Shown in pieces: positions 32,087 through 43,460 of a stretch of 64,000 nt of DNA. A program made the translations under genes and the position numbers. The DNA is from Lumbricus rubellus (Eukaryota; Annelida; Clitellata; Crassiclitellata; Lumbricidae), in the NCBI GenBank assembly GCA_945859605.1, contig OX243814.1:26025410-26089409 (forward strand), written 5' to 3'. The first letter of the stretch is position 1. Each line of letters starts with the position of its first letter. The notes under the pieces were generated by a model that was not told the DNA's origin, searched no databases, and saw only the letters and a program-made list of their open reading frames with translations.

Positions 32087-33374
32087 TCTATATCTATAAG
32101 CAAGGATGTTTATATATTTATTTATTTATTTATATGTATGTATATATATATATTTGTCCAGAATGCACGCCCACAGTTTCGCAGCTATTGATCTGAAATT
32201 TTGCACCTAGACAGGGGTCCATCAAACTTAGCAAGTGCAGGGGTTGGCAAATTTCTAACACCATGGGGCCAGGATGGGTGGAATATTTGGGGGGGGCGAA
32301 AAAAAATTTTTTGCAGTTATTGATTCCAAATTTTGCATTTAGACAGACGACCGCCACGTCCTACCAGAAATCGAGTTTTCGAATCTGTACCACCAGGGGG
32401 AAAATGGGGAGGGGCCAAAAACTCCATTTTCCCTATTTTTACACCATCGCCATAGTTTCAGAGCTGTTCACCTGAAACGTTGCAGCTAGATAGTATGCCA
32501 CCGGGACCACCTTGCCCTACAACAACACACACCTCGCCCCGCAGGGACCGGGTAGGCAGGGCGTTGTTTAGGGGGCGAACAAATTTGGGGGGGGCGAAAT
32601 TTTTTCCAGCTATTGATGACAAATTTTGCATTTAGAAACAGGACCGTCAGGTCCACCCAGTGGAGGAGTTGGCGAATCTTTACCACTAGAGGGAGAATGG
32701 GGGGAGGGGCGAAAACTCCATTTTCCATATTTTTACACCATCGCCATAGTTTCAGAGCTATTCACCTGAAACGTTGCAGCTAGATAGTATGCCACCGGGA
32801 CCACCTTGCCCTACAACAACACACACCTCGCCCCGCAGGGACCGGGTAGGCAGGGCGTTGTTTAGGGGGGGGCAAAAAAGTTGGGGCGAAACTTTTTCAG
32901 CTATTGATGTCAAATTTTGCATTTAGAAAGAGGACCGTCAGGTCCACCCAGTGGAGGATTTGGCGAATCTTTGCCGCCAGAGGGAGAATGGGGGAGGGGC
33001 GAAAACTCCATTTTCCCTATTTTTACACCATCGCCATAGTTTCAGAGCTATTCACCTGAAACGTTGCAGCTAGACAGAATGCCACCGGGACCACCTTGCT
33101 CCAACAACACACACCTCGGCCCGCAGGGGCCGGGTGGGGCAGGGCATTGTTTGGGGTGGGGGGGGGGGCAAAATTTGGGTGGGGAAAATTTTTTTGCAGC
33201 TTTGCAGCTATTGATATGAAATTTTGCATGTAGACAGAAGACCGTCAAGTCCAGCCAGTGGAGGGAGCCATGATGGGGGCCCGAAAACCCAAACTTTTGC
33301 TACTTCTATTACGTCGCCATAGCTTCACGGCTATTTACATAAAATTCCCGGGCATCGCCGGGTACCCCAGCTAG
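32087..33374 (+). mobile_element. Non-autonomous Helitron, 1.29 kb
   Basis: Begins TCTATATCTATAAG after an A and ends with hairpin CCCGG-GCATCG-CCGGG (33347-33362), TACCCCAG and CTAG, followed by T: the TC...hairpin-CTAG structure between A and T of Helitrons. The flanks 'cagaata' and 'tcattata' join to match the uninterrupted paralogue at 40434-40445 (cagacatcattata), an empty site that confirms both borders. The interior is a satellite array. No Rep/helicase gene. Confidence 0.92.
32150..33340. repeat. Satellite array, ~290-bp unit, inside the Helitron
   Basis: About four to five units; the landmark GAGCT(A/G)TTCACCTGAAACG occurs at 32461, 32755 and 33045 (periods 294 and 290). Outer units are diverged. 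G-runs of up to 11 occur at unit ends. Reading frames here are repeat translations, not genes. Confidence 0.9.
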
Positions 33375-33599
33375 TCATTATATAAAACTCTAGAGTTGTC
33401 ATGACTTCACCTCTGCCTAGTTTTAAGTATGTGCTTGTGACATAAATAAGGCTAATCTGAATAACTCTGGAAGCCTATGTGCCATTAAACAAAGAATTGG
33501 ATAATTGAGATAAGTGTCCATTCATTCATTCCAAAAATGTATATAACAACCACATCGAGAAGCATACTCAGAGGCGCTCCCAGCCACAGTCAAAGAGAA

Positions 33600-34530
33600 A
33601 GGCCCCGAGCAAATGGTAAAAACAGGAAAATTATTCTGAGGTAGTAAGCGCAGATCAAACGGGAGTCCATTTCAAGTGAGGGGCAAACAACTGAGAAGGC
33701 TCAACGATGTCTGACTGAAGAGCAAGCCCAAGGGACAAGGAGTTCCTCTGAGCCAAATACCACAAATCTCGACAGTAGGCTACGTCGAAGACAGAGATAA
33801 AAAAAATAGGATGAAGTACTACCAGTGAGACACTGTCAGACAAGTGCTGTGATTCTGTAGGCAATACGCTGCAAGGCTGGAAGCCAGTGCAAAACATCAC
33901 TCCTATAAGCAGAAACCAGGACAAGGACCACAGCAGCATCATGGGATAAGGACCTCAGGACAACACGCAACCAACAACGCTGGTAATAACGGCCTCGTGT
34001 GTTGGCGTGTTGCAAAAGACTAAGTTCTTGGTCAAGTGTCACCCCAGGTCACGGACAGTATGCAAGAAAGCAATATGGGGAAGGTCTCAGCCAACAGGTG
34101 CAGGTCTAAACAAGCCAGCTGTCTGTGACCACTAAGCCAAATGAAAGGGTTTTGGATGCTAGTGCAACACATCAGTTCATTTGGATGCTTTCAATTTTAA
34201 GCAAGCAATTTGAGGCCATCATCCTGGAAGAGCATTAATGGCAGAGCAATAGTACGTCAGAGTCTACTGCATCAGCTGCACTGCAGTGGATGTATGCTTG
34301 AATATCATCAGCATCTAGGTGAAGCACATGTCCACAAAACTGCCCAGCAGACAGCAAATAATGTAGGGCAAAGGGCCCAAACAGATCTGTGGGGCACACC
34401 AAAAAAAGCGGCAGGGACCCAGCAGGGTTTGTGTACCATTTGTAGCAAATTAATTTCTGCTGATTGCATCACAGTCAACAATTCAAAACCGTCTTGGGCA
34501 ATAGAGCTAAGCTGAATAAAGTGCAACAAA
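33600..34530 (-). pseudogene. CR1-like LINE reverse transcriptase fragment
   Basis: In several minus-strand frames the palm-to-thumb region is legible: FFGVPHRSVWALCPTLFAV (motif B2-like), HLDADDIQAYIHCS (the catalytic ADD motif), MMASNCLLKIESIQMN, GVTLDQELSLLQHANTRGRY, and VLHWLPALQRIAYRITALV. This order is that of CR1/Rex-type LINE polymerases. Multiple frameshifts make it inactive. A SINE-like tail fragment (GAGGCGCTCCC) lies just beyond at 33572. Confidence 0.7.
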
Positions 34531-34577
34531 GTATATAAGCTTACAATATATCTATAAGCGGCTATGTAAGCCTAAGT

Positions 34578-34800
34578 TTACAGCAAAACTGAGTTGCTGA
34601 ACTTTATAAATAAATAAATTCTTGTAATTATAAGTAGCCTACATTTGTCGAAACTGAAAATACTATTTATCAGCACTGAAATACTAGAGTAATTTTTCAC
34701 GATGACATCTTAGACTGCTACCATTAGGCCTACAATGTGAAAACTCAAAAGAATTTGTTATTATATTTTGTTAAGTCTTTAACCACTCTTTTCAGCAATT
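34578..34800. repeat. Dispersed repeat, copy 1
   Basis: Shares blocks with 61660-61835 in the same orientation (ACTGAGTTGCTGAACTT, ATCAGCACTGAAATA, GACATCTTA, CCACTCTTTTCA), with indels. Type unknown. No gene between 34531 and 35328; a G/C-rich tract is at 34960-35110. Confidence 0.65.
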
Positions 34801-35588
34801 CCTCCACAGTGAAGCAATTTTGTTAAGATGACAGCTTATAATGCCGAAATTGCAGTATGAAAATTGCAAGAATCTCTTACGGGGAAGGCACATCACCCTT
34901 CCCAAACCATTCTCTATATCGAAGTATACGTGCTTCGGCGATCGTCTGCCAGACGCTCGTTTGCCCTCCCCCAACCCCCACCCCACCCCCAAACCTTCAT
35001 TCCCCAGAAGAGGGGGACTAGAACTAGATTACATATTGCAGGGAGGGAAGGCCGACCCTGGAAGGGGTAAGAAGATGGATTGAGCCCAGTTGTTTGGGGG
35101 AGGGGTAGAAGCCCTTGAGCCTTATTCGTGCATCCTTTTCTGAAAAGTGAAGGACCCATGCCATGCATGCAGTCACAGAAATGAATCGAAGTTTTAGAAA
35201 CACATTGAATCTGTGTATACTAACGGGACAGCGCTCGCTTCGCCTTCGTCGGCATTTGCATCCGTACGGATTTTGTCGGTCATTTTCTCTAGCCTGGACT
35301 TACTCGATAACTAATTTAAATCGTTTAAACCTGGGACTATTATTACGGAGGGATATGAGGCTACAACGCGTCAGCCAATCACAGCGCGTCGATTCCGATA
35401 TGCGTCGGGCGGACGTTGAAATCTGGGTCACGCGTCAATTTGTTAAGAGACAGTTACATCCGGGAACTTTTCCCCTGAAGATTTTGTCAACACAATGTCA
35501 TGTGTGTAAGAGCAAAATAATGTAAATAGATCCAATTTCAGCGTTCTGAGAGTTTATAAGTAATTTACAGGCCATAACTGCTTTAGAA

Positions 35589-37854
35589 CTAAATAAGTGC
35601 GTAGAAGCTAATTACAAGATGCCCAGAGCCTGTAGCTACGGACTTTGCAAGAATCGGCAAGGTGAATCGGACTGTCGTTTTTTCCCCTTTCCGCCAATGC
35701 GCAGAGATGCAGAGCGTAGAAGACTGTGGGCTGTGCGATGCAACAGCAAAACCTTTTATTGTTAAAAACAAAGAGATAAGATAATCAATGACATCTAAGG
35801 AACTGTGCTCATCACAACCTGCTACTTCCAGAATTCGATTCCAATAATACTTTACCATAAATGAATCATGAACTGCTATTTGTAATAAAGACTTATTCAA
35901 TGACTCGGAAGTCAGACGTGTGGTAACTACCTGTCTATAGACATTGTCAAATTCTCTGACCAGCAAGTAAAAATCAGGAATTGGATAAAGCAGACCACCT
36001 CTACTTTGTTTGCTTACCCATTTGGTATATTCTTTTACAAAATGGTCAGAATGTTTTGGGACCTTAGCAGCAATATGATTAATTATCATTTCAGCTGATT
36101 TCAGTTTCTTTGATCTAGAGCTGATGGATTTCAATTTCATTATCATGTATCCAGAAATATGGTACAAAACATTCTGATCCATGTCACTAAGGCCCTTAGG
36201 AAGTACATGTGCTTCGTCCGCAGGTGCGCAAATATGTGCCATAGAATTCATCATTTCGGCCACAAATTTTCTTAACCAAATCTGATACATTACAATACAC
36301 GATTCACGTTCAGCAAGTGGGATCTGTGTAGAAATGTATTCTACAAACGCACCCTGAACTTCCACAGACATCCTTAAATCATGGACTTGGGTTATAAGCA
36401 AACCCCTGTCACTATGGGTACCTAAGGGCTTGTCAACAAAAACAGTTCTCAATTTATTCTCTATCACTGTGAAATTACCTATTGTGTCACTGTTAACGAT
36501 CATGGACTTGGCAATATCTGTGATCACTGGCCCCTGCTTTGACTTTGGCAATGAAAACAATGGGCTCACAGATATCGCATGCCATGCTTTTAACGTGTTC
36601 GCAATAAATAAATTGTGAAAATCAGCTTCAGTCATGGCTAAGGTTGTAGGCTTTTGGCTTTCAGCTGCTGCAGTAGCCTCTGGTGCTGGTGCTGAAGTAG
36701 AAACTGCAGACGAAGACGCACCAGTCACATCACACCTCCTTCTGTGGTTAGCAACTGAAATTACCAAAAATGAGGTTTCAGAACACAACACAACTTATCG
36801 AATGCACCATAAAATTTTAATTCACTATAATAAAACAAGGTATATGTATTGCTCAAAGGATACAGTGCAGGACAGTTTGTGTCGGTTTCAGTTGGGCATG
36901 AAACATGTGAAGTGTCGTTGAAATGAAATCTCACTAGTTAGCAAAACAGCACACATATTAGTACATATTCTTATATAATGCTCTGGAGATAAAATTCCCA
37001 TTCTAGATAATAAATTATCTATAACTACAGACTTTTAACCTGGTGTCTCTGAACACATTGAGACTATAAGTCGTGTCTGAAACTAACACCTATGAAAGAA
37101 CTTGCAATAGATGTTCTAATATTTTTTGAACGGCTAAAGGTATTTACTGGCTGAACGTCCAGTGGGTTTAAATGTCTTTTCGGGGCTAATAATCACGCAA
37201 TTTTTGGTAATCCTTTGAATGTATTAAAAATGCTTCTCGACACAGAGTAAACTGTGGAACATTCTAAATCATACAAACGAAAAACACTCAACCTTAGACA
37301 CTAAACTCAACCTTTCACTTTACATTTTTCTAGGCATAATTATTTTCCCCGGGAGGCTTCGTTAGGTCAGGATAGACGTCGTGAGGGTCGGTTATGGTAA
37401 GGGTTTGTACCTTCTGAGTAATTTCGGCATTCTTGTAGTATCGGGAACGGAAATTACTACAGACGACACAAACCCTAACCCTCACGACGCCATAAATTAG
37501 ACAGCATAGATTACACGGCCCCCGCTACTATGAGTGTGCCTATCTGTCATCAACATATATAAACCTACCTTTGAAATCATTTCGGTCCAAAGACGGGTGT
37601 TGTTTAATCACATGCCCTCGAAAACCGCTAACACTTCTCAGGACTTTTTTGCATACGGGACAATCAAAAACAAAGTCAACATCTTTTGCACGCTTGGTAG
37701 ATCCGGTACTGCAACACGGTTTCTCCGCTTCGTAAACATCAATTTTACTGGTGCTCTCTTTTTTCATATCACCATGATCGTTATCCGTATAATCAACGAG
37801 AAGTTCATCTAAGTCGATGTCACTCCAACTATAAAAGTCATCCTTGGAACACAT
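35589..37854 (-). CDS. Two-exon zinc-finger protein of the TTAA element
   Basis: Exon 1 (37854 to 37569) codes an acidic N-terminus and one C2H2 finger (FDCPVCKKVLRSVSGFRGHV). An intron of 814 bp (37568 to 36755; donor GTAGGT, acceptor TTTCAG) joins DFK to VANHRRRCDVTG in phase. Exon 2 has a Ser/Ala/Thr-rich linker and a ~330-residue domain with NVLYHISGYMIMKL and RGGLLYPIPDFYLLVRE. The Y.SGY...KL and RGGL.YP...LV..F patterns resemble the C-terminal part of P-element/THAP9-like transposases. The last ~55 residues read through the antisense of the THAP fragment and are probably not native. No stop or frameshift before that. Confidence 0.6.
35619..35765 (+). pseudogene. THAP zinc-finger fragment
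   Basis: The 48-residue frame starts MPRACSYGLCKNRQGESDCR, continues FFPFPP and ends near RRRLWAVRC. The Cys5/Cys10 pair, FPFP and the Trp in RLW are the opening features of the C2CH THAP DNA-binding domain. The domain is cut before its distal Cys and His. It is on the strand opposite the long gene of the same element and overlaps its 3' end. Confidence 0.65.
37375..37491. repeat. Fold-back element in the intron
   Basis: GACGTCGTGAGGGT...AGGGTTTGT (37375-37408) is inverted as ACAAACCCTAACCCTCACGA (37468-37487). The left arm has an 11-bp insertion. Related CCCTAAC/CACGACGCC blocks are at 57180-57275. Confidence 0.7.
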
Positions 37855-38316
37855 TTTACATAGTTTTATCAGTCGCTTTATCAAAACAAGAAACAAGTAT
37901 TATATCGCCGATCAACAACGTCGGGGGAAAAAGTCCCGGATGTACCGGAAGTCAGATTTCATAGTGATCTGGGTCATTGCCCCCCGTGTTCATCGGTTTC
38001 ATATCCCTCCGTAATAATAGTCCCAGTTTAAACCGCTTGCGGATTTCGAATTATACTAATCGTGACGACGTTGTACATTCGCTAAACATCAACCATTACA
38101 CATCGACGTCAGGAATCGCCATCAACCATGTACACAACGACCTTTATATATTACGGTCTAACACTTATTTATTACGCGCTATTTTATAATATTAGTATAT
38201 GCCTCTCAAAATGTTTTAAAATAATTTAAAACTCGGCCTTATCACAGCGCTTCCACTGCGAGTACTCTGAGGGAATAAATCGGTTTTGAGAAGAGACAGA
38301 GTTGCAGGGCTTATTA

Positions 38317-38400
38317 ACGTACAGTTCTACACAAAATGTGCAGCTGTAAGCCTAAATGCATTAAAGATATTATTATTATTATTTGTGCAGTTGTAAAAGT
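38317..38400. mobile_element. hAT-like terminal repeat
   Basis: CAGGGCTTATTAACGTACAG with TGTGCAGTTGTAA subterminal repeats. The same terminus occurs inverted at 63900-63983 and, in part, at 3125-3175. Only single ends are seen. Confidence 0.55.
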
Positions 38401-38489
38401 AGTTATTAGCAATAGCACTTTTTGGGCATTCTTAGAAAGGAGAGTCACAGTCACAGTAATGACAGTAATCACAGTATGATCAACTTATT

Positions 38490-38975
38490 GACACTTTTCT
38501 TGCTTTGCTATCAGCGAAGTCTTTAATGATGTCACGAAAGTCAATGCTTCGCAAGACATCGCTTTCAATGCTCATCAGTGACAGCCAATTCAACTTCTCC
38601 TGGTCCAAAGTTGTTCTAAGACGATTTTTTTATTATTTTAAGCTTGGAAAAGGATCTTTGTCCACTGCAATTTGAGACCATCATACATAGATATATGCTC
38701 AGCATGATATCAATGTTAGGAAACACAGACTTCAAATCTTTTGTGGCCATCATTGTGTACATCCACTGTTCAATACTTCCTTGCAGTGGTTTTTTGTCTT
38801 CACCAAGGAGTGCCATGAGCGGCAAAAACTGATTCAGTTCATCGCCAAGAGTGTCCTCGATGTCAGATGAGTAGATGTCAACCAAGTTCTTTGCAGCTGT
38901 TCTCAATTCACAAAAAGTAGCAATTAAGTCAAATCTTAATTTCTTGAAATTAAATTTTATTAAGTCATGTCTCAA
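38490..38975 (-). pseudogene. hAT transposase C-terminal fragment (ZMYM1-like)
   Basis: Reads LIATFCELRTAAKNLVDIYS, then the dimerisation segment YLCMMVSNCSGQRSFSKLKI followed, out of frame, by LRTTLDQEKLNWLSLMSIES and DIIKDFADSKARK. The 5' side runs into the segmental duplication, whose hAT terminus (CTGCACTG ending at 39289) is probably the same element's end. Its other terminus was not found. Confidence 0.7.
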
Positions 38976-39413
38976 ATAATTATTATCAAATCAACTTGAT
39001 AGTGCTTCATAAAGTTCTTGTGTTCAATGTGTCCACTAATAGTGCCCACACTTGCTCTGAGTATCTTTAAGGTTCTTGATGGTCTTATTGATGTGCTCCA
39101 TATAAAATGCAATGCAACTAATAATTTTCAATAAAAATATATAAATAAACATTCAAGTCGACCACTGACTCAGTTCATTACTTCATTTTGCACAATGCCC
39201 AAGAGGAAAAACTTTGTGAGCTCGACCGGGCCACTTGCAATCAGCCCGCAAGATATATCAGCCCGTGGGCCATAGATTGGACTGCACTGCTCTAATTAGA
39301 ATGTTGTACTAGACTGCAAGATGTCTTGAACACTCATACCAAGACTGCATCACACCCACTCCTTGATCTCTAAAATCATATTGGCATAAAAACGGACATT
39401 CAAGTTGACTTAC

Positions 39414-39519
39414 CATACCATTTGAAATGTCGACCCCACGATATACTCGTGACCGTGAAAACGTTTTTAACACCTCCAACATGGAGAATCTCCCATTGAG
39501 AAGAAATGAGGACGATAAC
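39414..39519 (-). pseudogene. CK1-like kinase glycine-loop exon, duplicated copy 1
   Basis: Identical in layout to 23933-24038, being inside the second copy of the segmental duplication. Confidence 0.55.
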
Positions 39520-40021
39520 CTGTTTCATGGAAATAAGATAGTTAATTAGTACACTGATTATAGAACTATTAGTGCATTGGAGTATTACATTAGATGCTCT
39601 TGTTCATATTTTATGCTCCAAGTATACAAAAGTATGGAAGAATTGTGAAGATAAGCATCGCTCCAGTATATGTTCAACATAGCAGTTCCTGGTGCAGTGA
39701 GAGGAGTAAATCAGTCTATGTGGCAATCGATTGACTTTATCAGGATCCAGTAAGGTGGTGAATGGCATCAATAATTATATTCTAATCAAATGTTGCAACT
39801 ATCCAGTTATTGCAGAGAAGTAAGCATGGCGCGTACAAAATATCATTGTATAAGTCTAGTTGTCATAACTACACCATTGCTCTAGACAGAATTATACATA
39901 CACTTATTGTACTAGACTGCAAGCTGCCTTGAACTCTCATACCAAGACTGTATTACACCTACTCTTTGTTCTCAAAATTACGGTAATATTGAGATAAAAA
40001 CAGACATTCAAGTTGACTTAC

Positions 40022-40124
40022 ACCGCCATTTGTAGAGTTTATACCTTGTGAGACCTTCGATCTTGTGTATTGTTTCAGCAATTTGAGTACGGTGTACTTG
40101 CCATCCAGCACAAAGTTTTCTGAC
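40022..40124 (-). pseudogene. CK1-like kinase glycine-loop exon, duplicated copy 2
   Basis: Counterpart of 24539-24641 with a few substitutions (LVLDGK becomes FVLDGK). Upstream on the same strand, 40158-40361 holds a 67-codon frame whose sequence recurs beside every glycine-loop exon. Its frame is not conserved in all copies, so I read it as intron. Confidence 0.5.
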
Positions 40125-40948
40125 CTGTTAAAAAAAATTGATAGTCAATTAGACAAATTACAGAATTAACAGTGCAATGTATGATTTTGTTCTTATTTTA
40201 TGCTCCAAGTATACAAAAGTATGAAAGAATTGTGAAGATAAGCACTGCCACAGTATATGTTCAACATAGCTCTCCCTGCTGCACGAAGAGGAGTAAATCA
40301 GTCTGTGTGGCAATCCAACTACATTTTTATCAGGATCCAGTACGGTGGTGAATGGCATCAATAAAATTGAAATATTATATTCTAGTCAAATGCTGCAACT
40401 GTCCAATGGCAGAGAAGCAAGCATGGCAAGTGCAGACATCATTATAGAAGCCTAGTTGTCATGACAATACCTCTGCCTGGTTTGAAGACATGACAGTCTA
40501 TGCGTGTATTCACTATTTTTCGCTTCATTGGTCTTCTTGTTCTTGCTGTGTTTAGGACCCATGGCGTATCTTACACACCGCATATTGAAGCCTATACAAA
40601 TCAGTTCTATCGAGATAAAGACGACGACAATAAATCAAATCGGAAACTCCTTGTAAGGTCACACTTGAAACCTTTAACACGCGCTTAGTAGACGCTGTGC
40701 CAACCAACGACCTGGTGTCTACCACAATGTAAAAGATCATGGTTGATAGATTTTGGAAAAACTTTGTTGCGAGATCTCGTCAAAACGTCACCGAAAATCA
40801 CGAGATAAACAGCTAACGAAATTTCTGGTATTTGTAGGTAATATTATCTAGATATTCCCAGAGGGTAGAATGATTTTTAGAGTAGCTCCTAATATTAAGA
40901 TGAAGAATTTTAACGTTATAGTGAAGTTTGGATCGAGTGATCGTACTG

Positions 40949-41357
40949 TTAAACTCGTAGGTTCATGCATCTCGATTGCTGGTCAAATTCATTGATTGCT
41001 TGACTTGTCATTAAGTTGTTGTTTTCTAGAGCTGACATCTTTACTTTTATGTCAGAGATGGTTTCGGCTTGAAGGTCCAATTGGAGCGACTCTGCTGCAC
41101 ATTGTTTTGCAATTTGAGATATTTGTTGTTCCGTTATGGTTAGTCGAGATGATTGGGCTGCGATCTTTGAAGTGACATCTTCAGTCCAGGGTGCCAATTT
41201 GCGTATCCAACGTTGCTAATTCAGAACGTAGGCTTGTTACGGCCTCGGCCATGGAAGATTTAACAGCCTTCAAAACTGACTGCTCGATGAGTTTGGCAAG
41301 GTCAGGCCACGATGGAAGTACGTTAGAGCTCACCTGGGCGTCGCTGGTTTGCTCCAT
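40949..41357 (-). pseudogene. LINE ORF1-like fragment, frameshifted
   Basis: An ATG at 41357 opens MEQTSDAQVSSNVLPSWPDL and runs 58 codons to a TGA at 41181. The neighbouring frame (41197 to 40949) continues with heptad-rich QISQIAKQCAAESLQLDLQA and ends FDQQSRCMNLRV. A coiled coil followed by an R.NNLRI-like start is characteristic of LINE ORF1 proteins. One frameshift, truncated 3'. Confidence 0.55.
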
Positions 41358-41994
41358 GACAGACTAGTTATAGATTATAGATCCAAGAATTTATCAAAGT
41401 TTTCACAATTGGTTATCTATGTCATTATTGTTCCATTTTCAAAGTTACAATGGGTTCCACATCTGAACCAGCCATAACTAACAAACCAATTAATGCATCT
41501 TCACTAAAAAAACCTTCAGTTTCTCTCTTTCTTCCTCCATGTTGTGTTAAACTACACAAACAAACAAATGACAGTACAAGACAAGAATTAATGATACCTG
41601 TAACGGTACTCTAATCCATGCTATGATATAATGGTTTAGTGGACTTATTTCCCAGACCTCAGAGCAGAGATCAAGTTACTCTTTTGCATAGGGTATTTCT
41701 TTTCATAGAAAGTATGCAAACACCCTAAATGTCACACAATAAACAAGTCATTGGTTAAATAAAAAATGTATTAGAATATTGAATGTTAATATATATCAAC
41801 ATGTACAACTATTGGTTCATTTGTCTGTTAATCTTCACGCTACCGTATTCATCCAACGTTAGCAGATACCATCCATTTATTGTTCCACGTAAAGTTCCTT
41901 GATTTATTGTAACTTCTTAATGATGCGAGAAGTATATCCGTAGATCACGGGTGGCCTATTAGTTGAGGCACCCACGCAAATAACTGGTGAGTAT
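41358..41994. other. No gene seen
   Basis: AT-rich spacer between the ORF1 fragment and the QNKN gene; nothing recognised. Confidence 0.5.
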
Positions 41995-43460
41995 TTACGC
42001 CGACATAAACGTATGACCCGGTTCAAAATATTTGAGCTCAACTAAATCTGCTGCAATGTCATTACTGTTTACAATGTACAACAAATAGCAAAACAAAGCC
42101 CAGTTCTTATTTTGAGCAGAACAGTTATCCACCAAAATTGTTATTGCTTTTGCATCACGGCAGTGCAAGAAGAATGCATGGAAGCTACTTATGATGTCTT
42201 CCTTTTTTCGGCCTGAAGTAGCTTCATGCCAAAGAACTGCCATAGGTTTTAACATTTCAGATGACTGGGTGCCTAGTGGCACAAAACTCTCATTAAATGC
42301 AACAATTCTTCTTGTAAACAATGCAGATTTAAACATATCCATACACGGAAGCATAATGACTTTCTGCAAGTCTGCAGAATATATCACATGATCAGACTGG
42401 GATTGTTTTGCACGATCAATTCTGTACTGCTCTCGACTTTCAGTTGCTTTAACAATATGTTTATGCCACGTGCTACAAACATCGCAGTCAAATTGCAGTT
42501 GCTCAAGACTGTTTATCGTTATGTAGAGAAAAAATTCACATGTCTCGCACTGCTCTTTTCCTAGTTTACAAAGTGAAATGCTCATTCCCTTAACAACAGA
42601 ACGATAAACTTCATAGGAACAAGCACTTGAGCTATGTTTGAGTCTAAAGTCCTTATGCATGAGTTCAATTGTAATATCGGATGGAAGATAGCGCTTATTA
42701 GGCGCATGTTCACGATGGTAGTGGGAAATAGTGGGGTTAAAGGACTCTATATGGCTGTGCAGCAACTCCCGGTTCATTGTTTTCGTGCACTTTGCCCTAC
42801 CACGACCATCGGGTTTAGGTGTAATAGACCCAGCAGCAACCCCATGTAGTGCATTTTTCAAGAAAGTATCATTGTTTGGAGCAAAACCTAAGGTTGTCAA
42901 AAGGAACACTTTGCATACTGAAACCTCAACACCATCAGCATCAGCAAGAAAGTAGTGATAAAGTATCATGCCTCTTGGAATTGGAACCAATGGTTTTCCT
43001 ATTAACAGACTTTACCTTAGTAATACTTGAAATGTATAAATACTGATCAAACCAGTTCAACCCCCAAAACTCTTTGTTCAGCTTCTGCCTCTGTTCTTCT
43101 GAAAACTTGCTTGGACACTTCCGCTTACAAAGGACACATGCTGGTCTTACAAATTGCTTTGCAACAAGGCTGTCAAGCTTGATTTTCATTTTTAATGTGC
43201 TATTCAGTGAACTGCTTTTTCGTCGTTTTTGTACAACACATTCAGTAGCAACAGGATTCACAACAGCAAGAGAGGCAGAATCAGTGATATACTGGGGCTG
43301 TGTATTTGATAGAACGGGTATAATTGGAGCGTAGAGTTGATGAGATGTAGAGCTTGACTGACTCGCTACTGCAGCGGCAATGTCCTTCGAAATCGGTGTA
43401 AAAGTTAATATGGGGTTAGACCAGTTCCAGTTTATTATCAGTTCCAGTTCCAAATTATAA
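41995..43460 (-). pseudogene. QNKN-motif transposon protein, long fragment
   Basis: Starting inside a fused frame near 43460 (INWNWSNPILTFTPIS), it has ACVLCKRKCPSKFSEEQRQK, a FWGLNWFDQYLYISSI segment, a frameshift near 42960, then SVCKVFLLTTLGFAPNNDTF, RVKG..C..C-type cysteines (KEQCETCEFF, FDCDVCSTWHKH), SADLQKVIMLPCMDMFKSAL, WHEATSGRKKEDIISSFHAF, ILVDNCSAQNKNWALFCYLL and YFEPGHTFMSA. The DNC.AQNKN...GHTFMSAD block is the RNase H-like signature seen at 20987-21908. It stops exactly after FMSA at 41995, so the last part is deleted. A recombinase role is inferred only. Confidence 0.65.

Larger units (their letters stand above)
35329..38027. mobile_element. 2.7-kb TTAA-flanked element (Kolobok-like candidate)
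   Basis: Bases 35331-35356 (CTGGGACTATTATTACGGAG and GGATATGA) recur inverted at 37999-38025. Each end abuts TTAA (35325-35328 and 38028-38031). TTAA target sites together with a THAP-domain fragment inside point to the Kolobok superfamily; P-like elements also carry THAP domains but use 8-bp duplications. Inside are a plus-strand THAP fragment and a two-exon minus-strand gene. Confidence 0.65.
38909..40468 (-). repeat. 1.56-kb segmental duplication, copy 2
   Basis: Partner of 23429-24986, same orientation, 15.48 kb away. On its left it continues into a longer hAT transposase fragment that copy 1 lacks, so copy 1 is truncated there. Confidence 0.9.

Noticed and set aside
32130..33248. Several frames of 65-80 codons in the G-rich region
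   Set aside because: Translations of the satellite units inside the Helitron.
32150..33340. CRISPR array
   Set aside because: The repeat unit is ~290 bp with no spacers, in a eukaryotic genome.
35589..35760. Native C-terminus of the two-exon gene
   Set aside because: This stretch is the antisense of a recognisable THAP start, so the open frame is coincidental.
40158..40361. Conserved extra exon upstream of the glycine-loop exon
   Set aside because: Similar sequence occurs in every copy, but indels destroy the frame in the 31.9-kb copy, so it is more likely intron.
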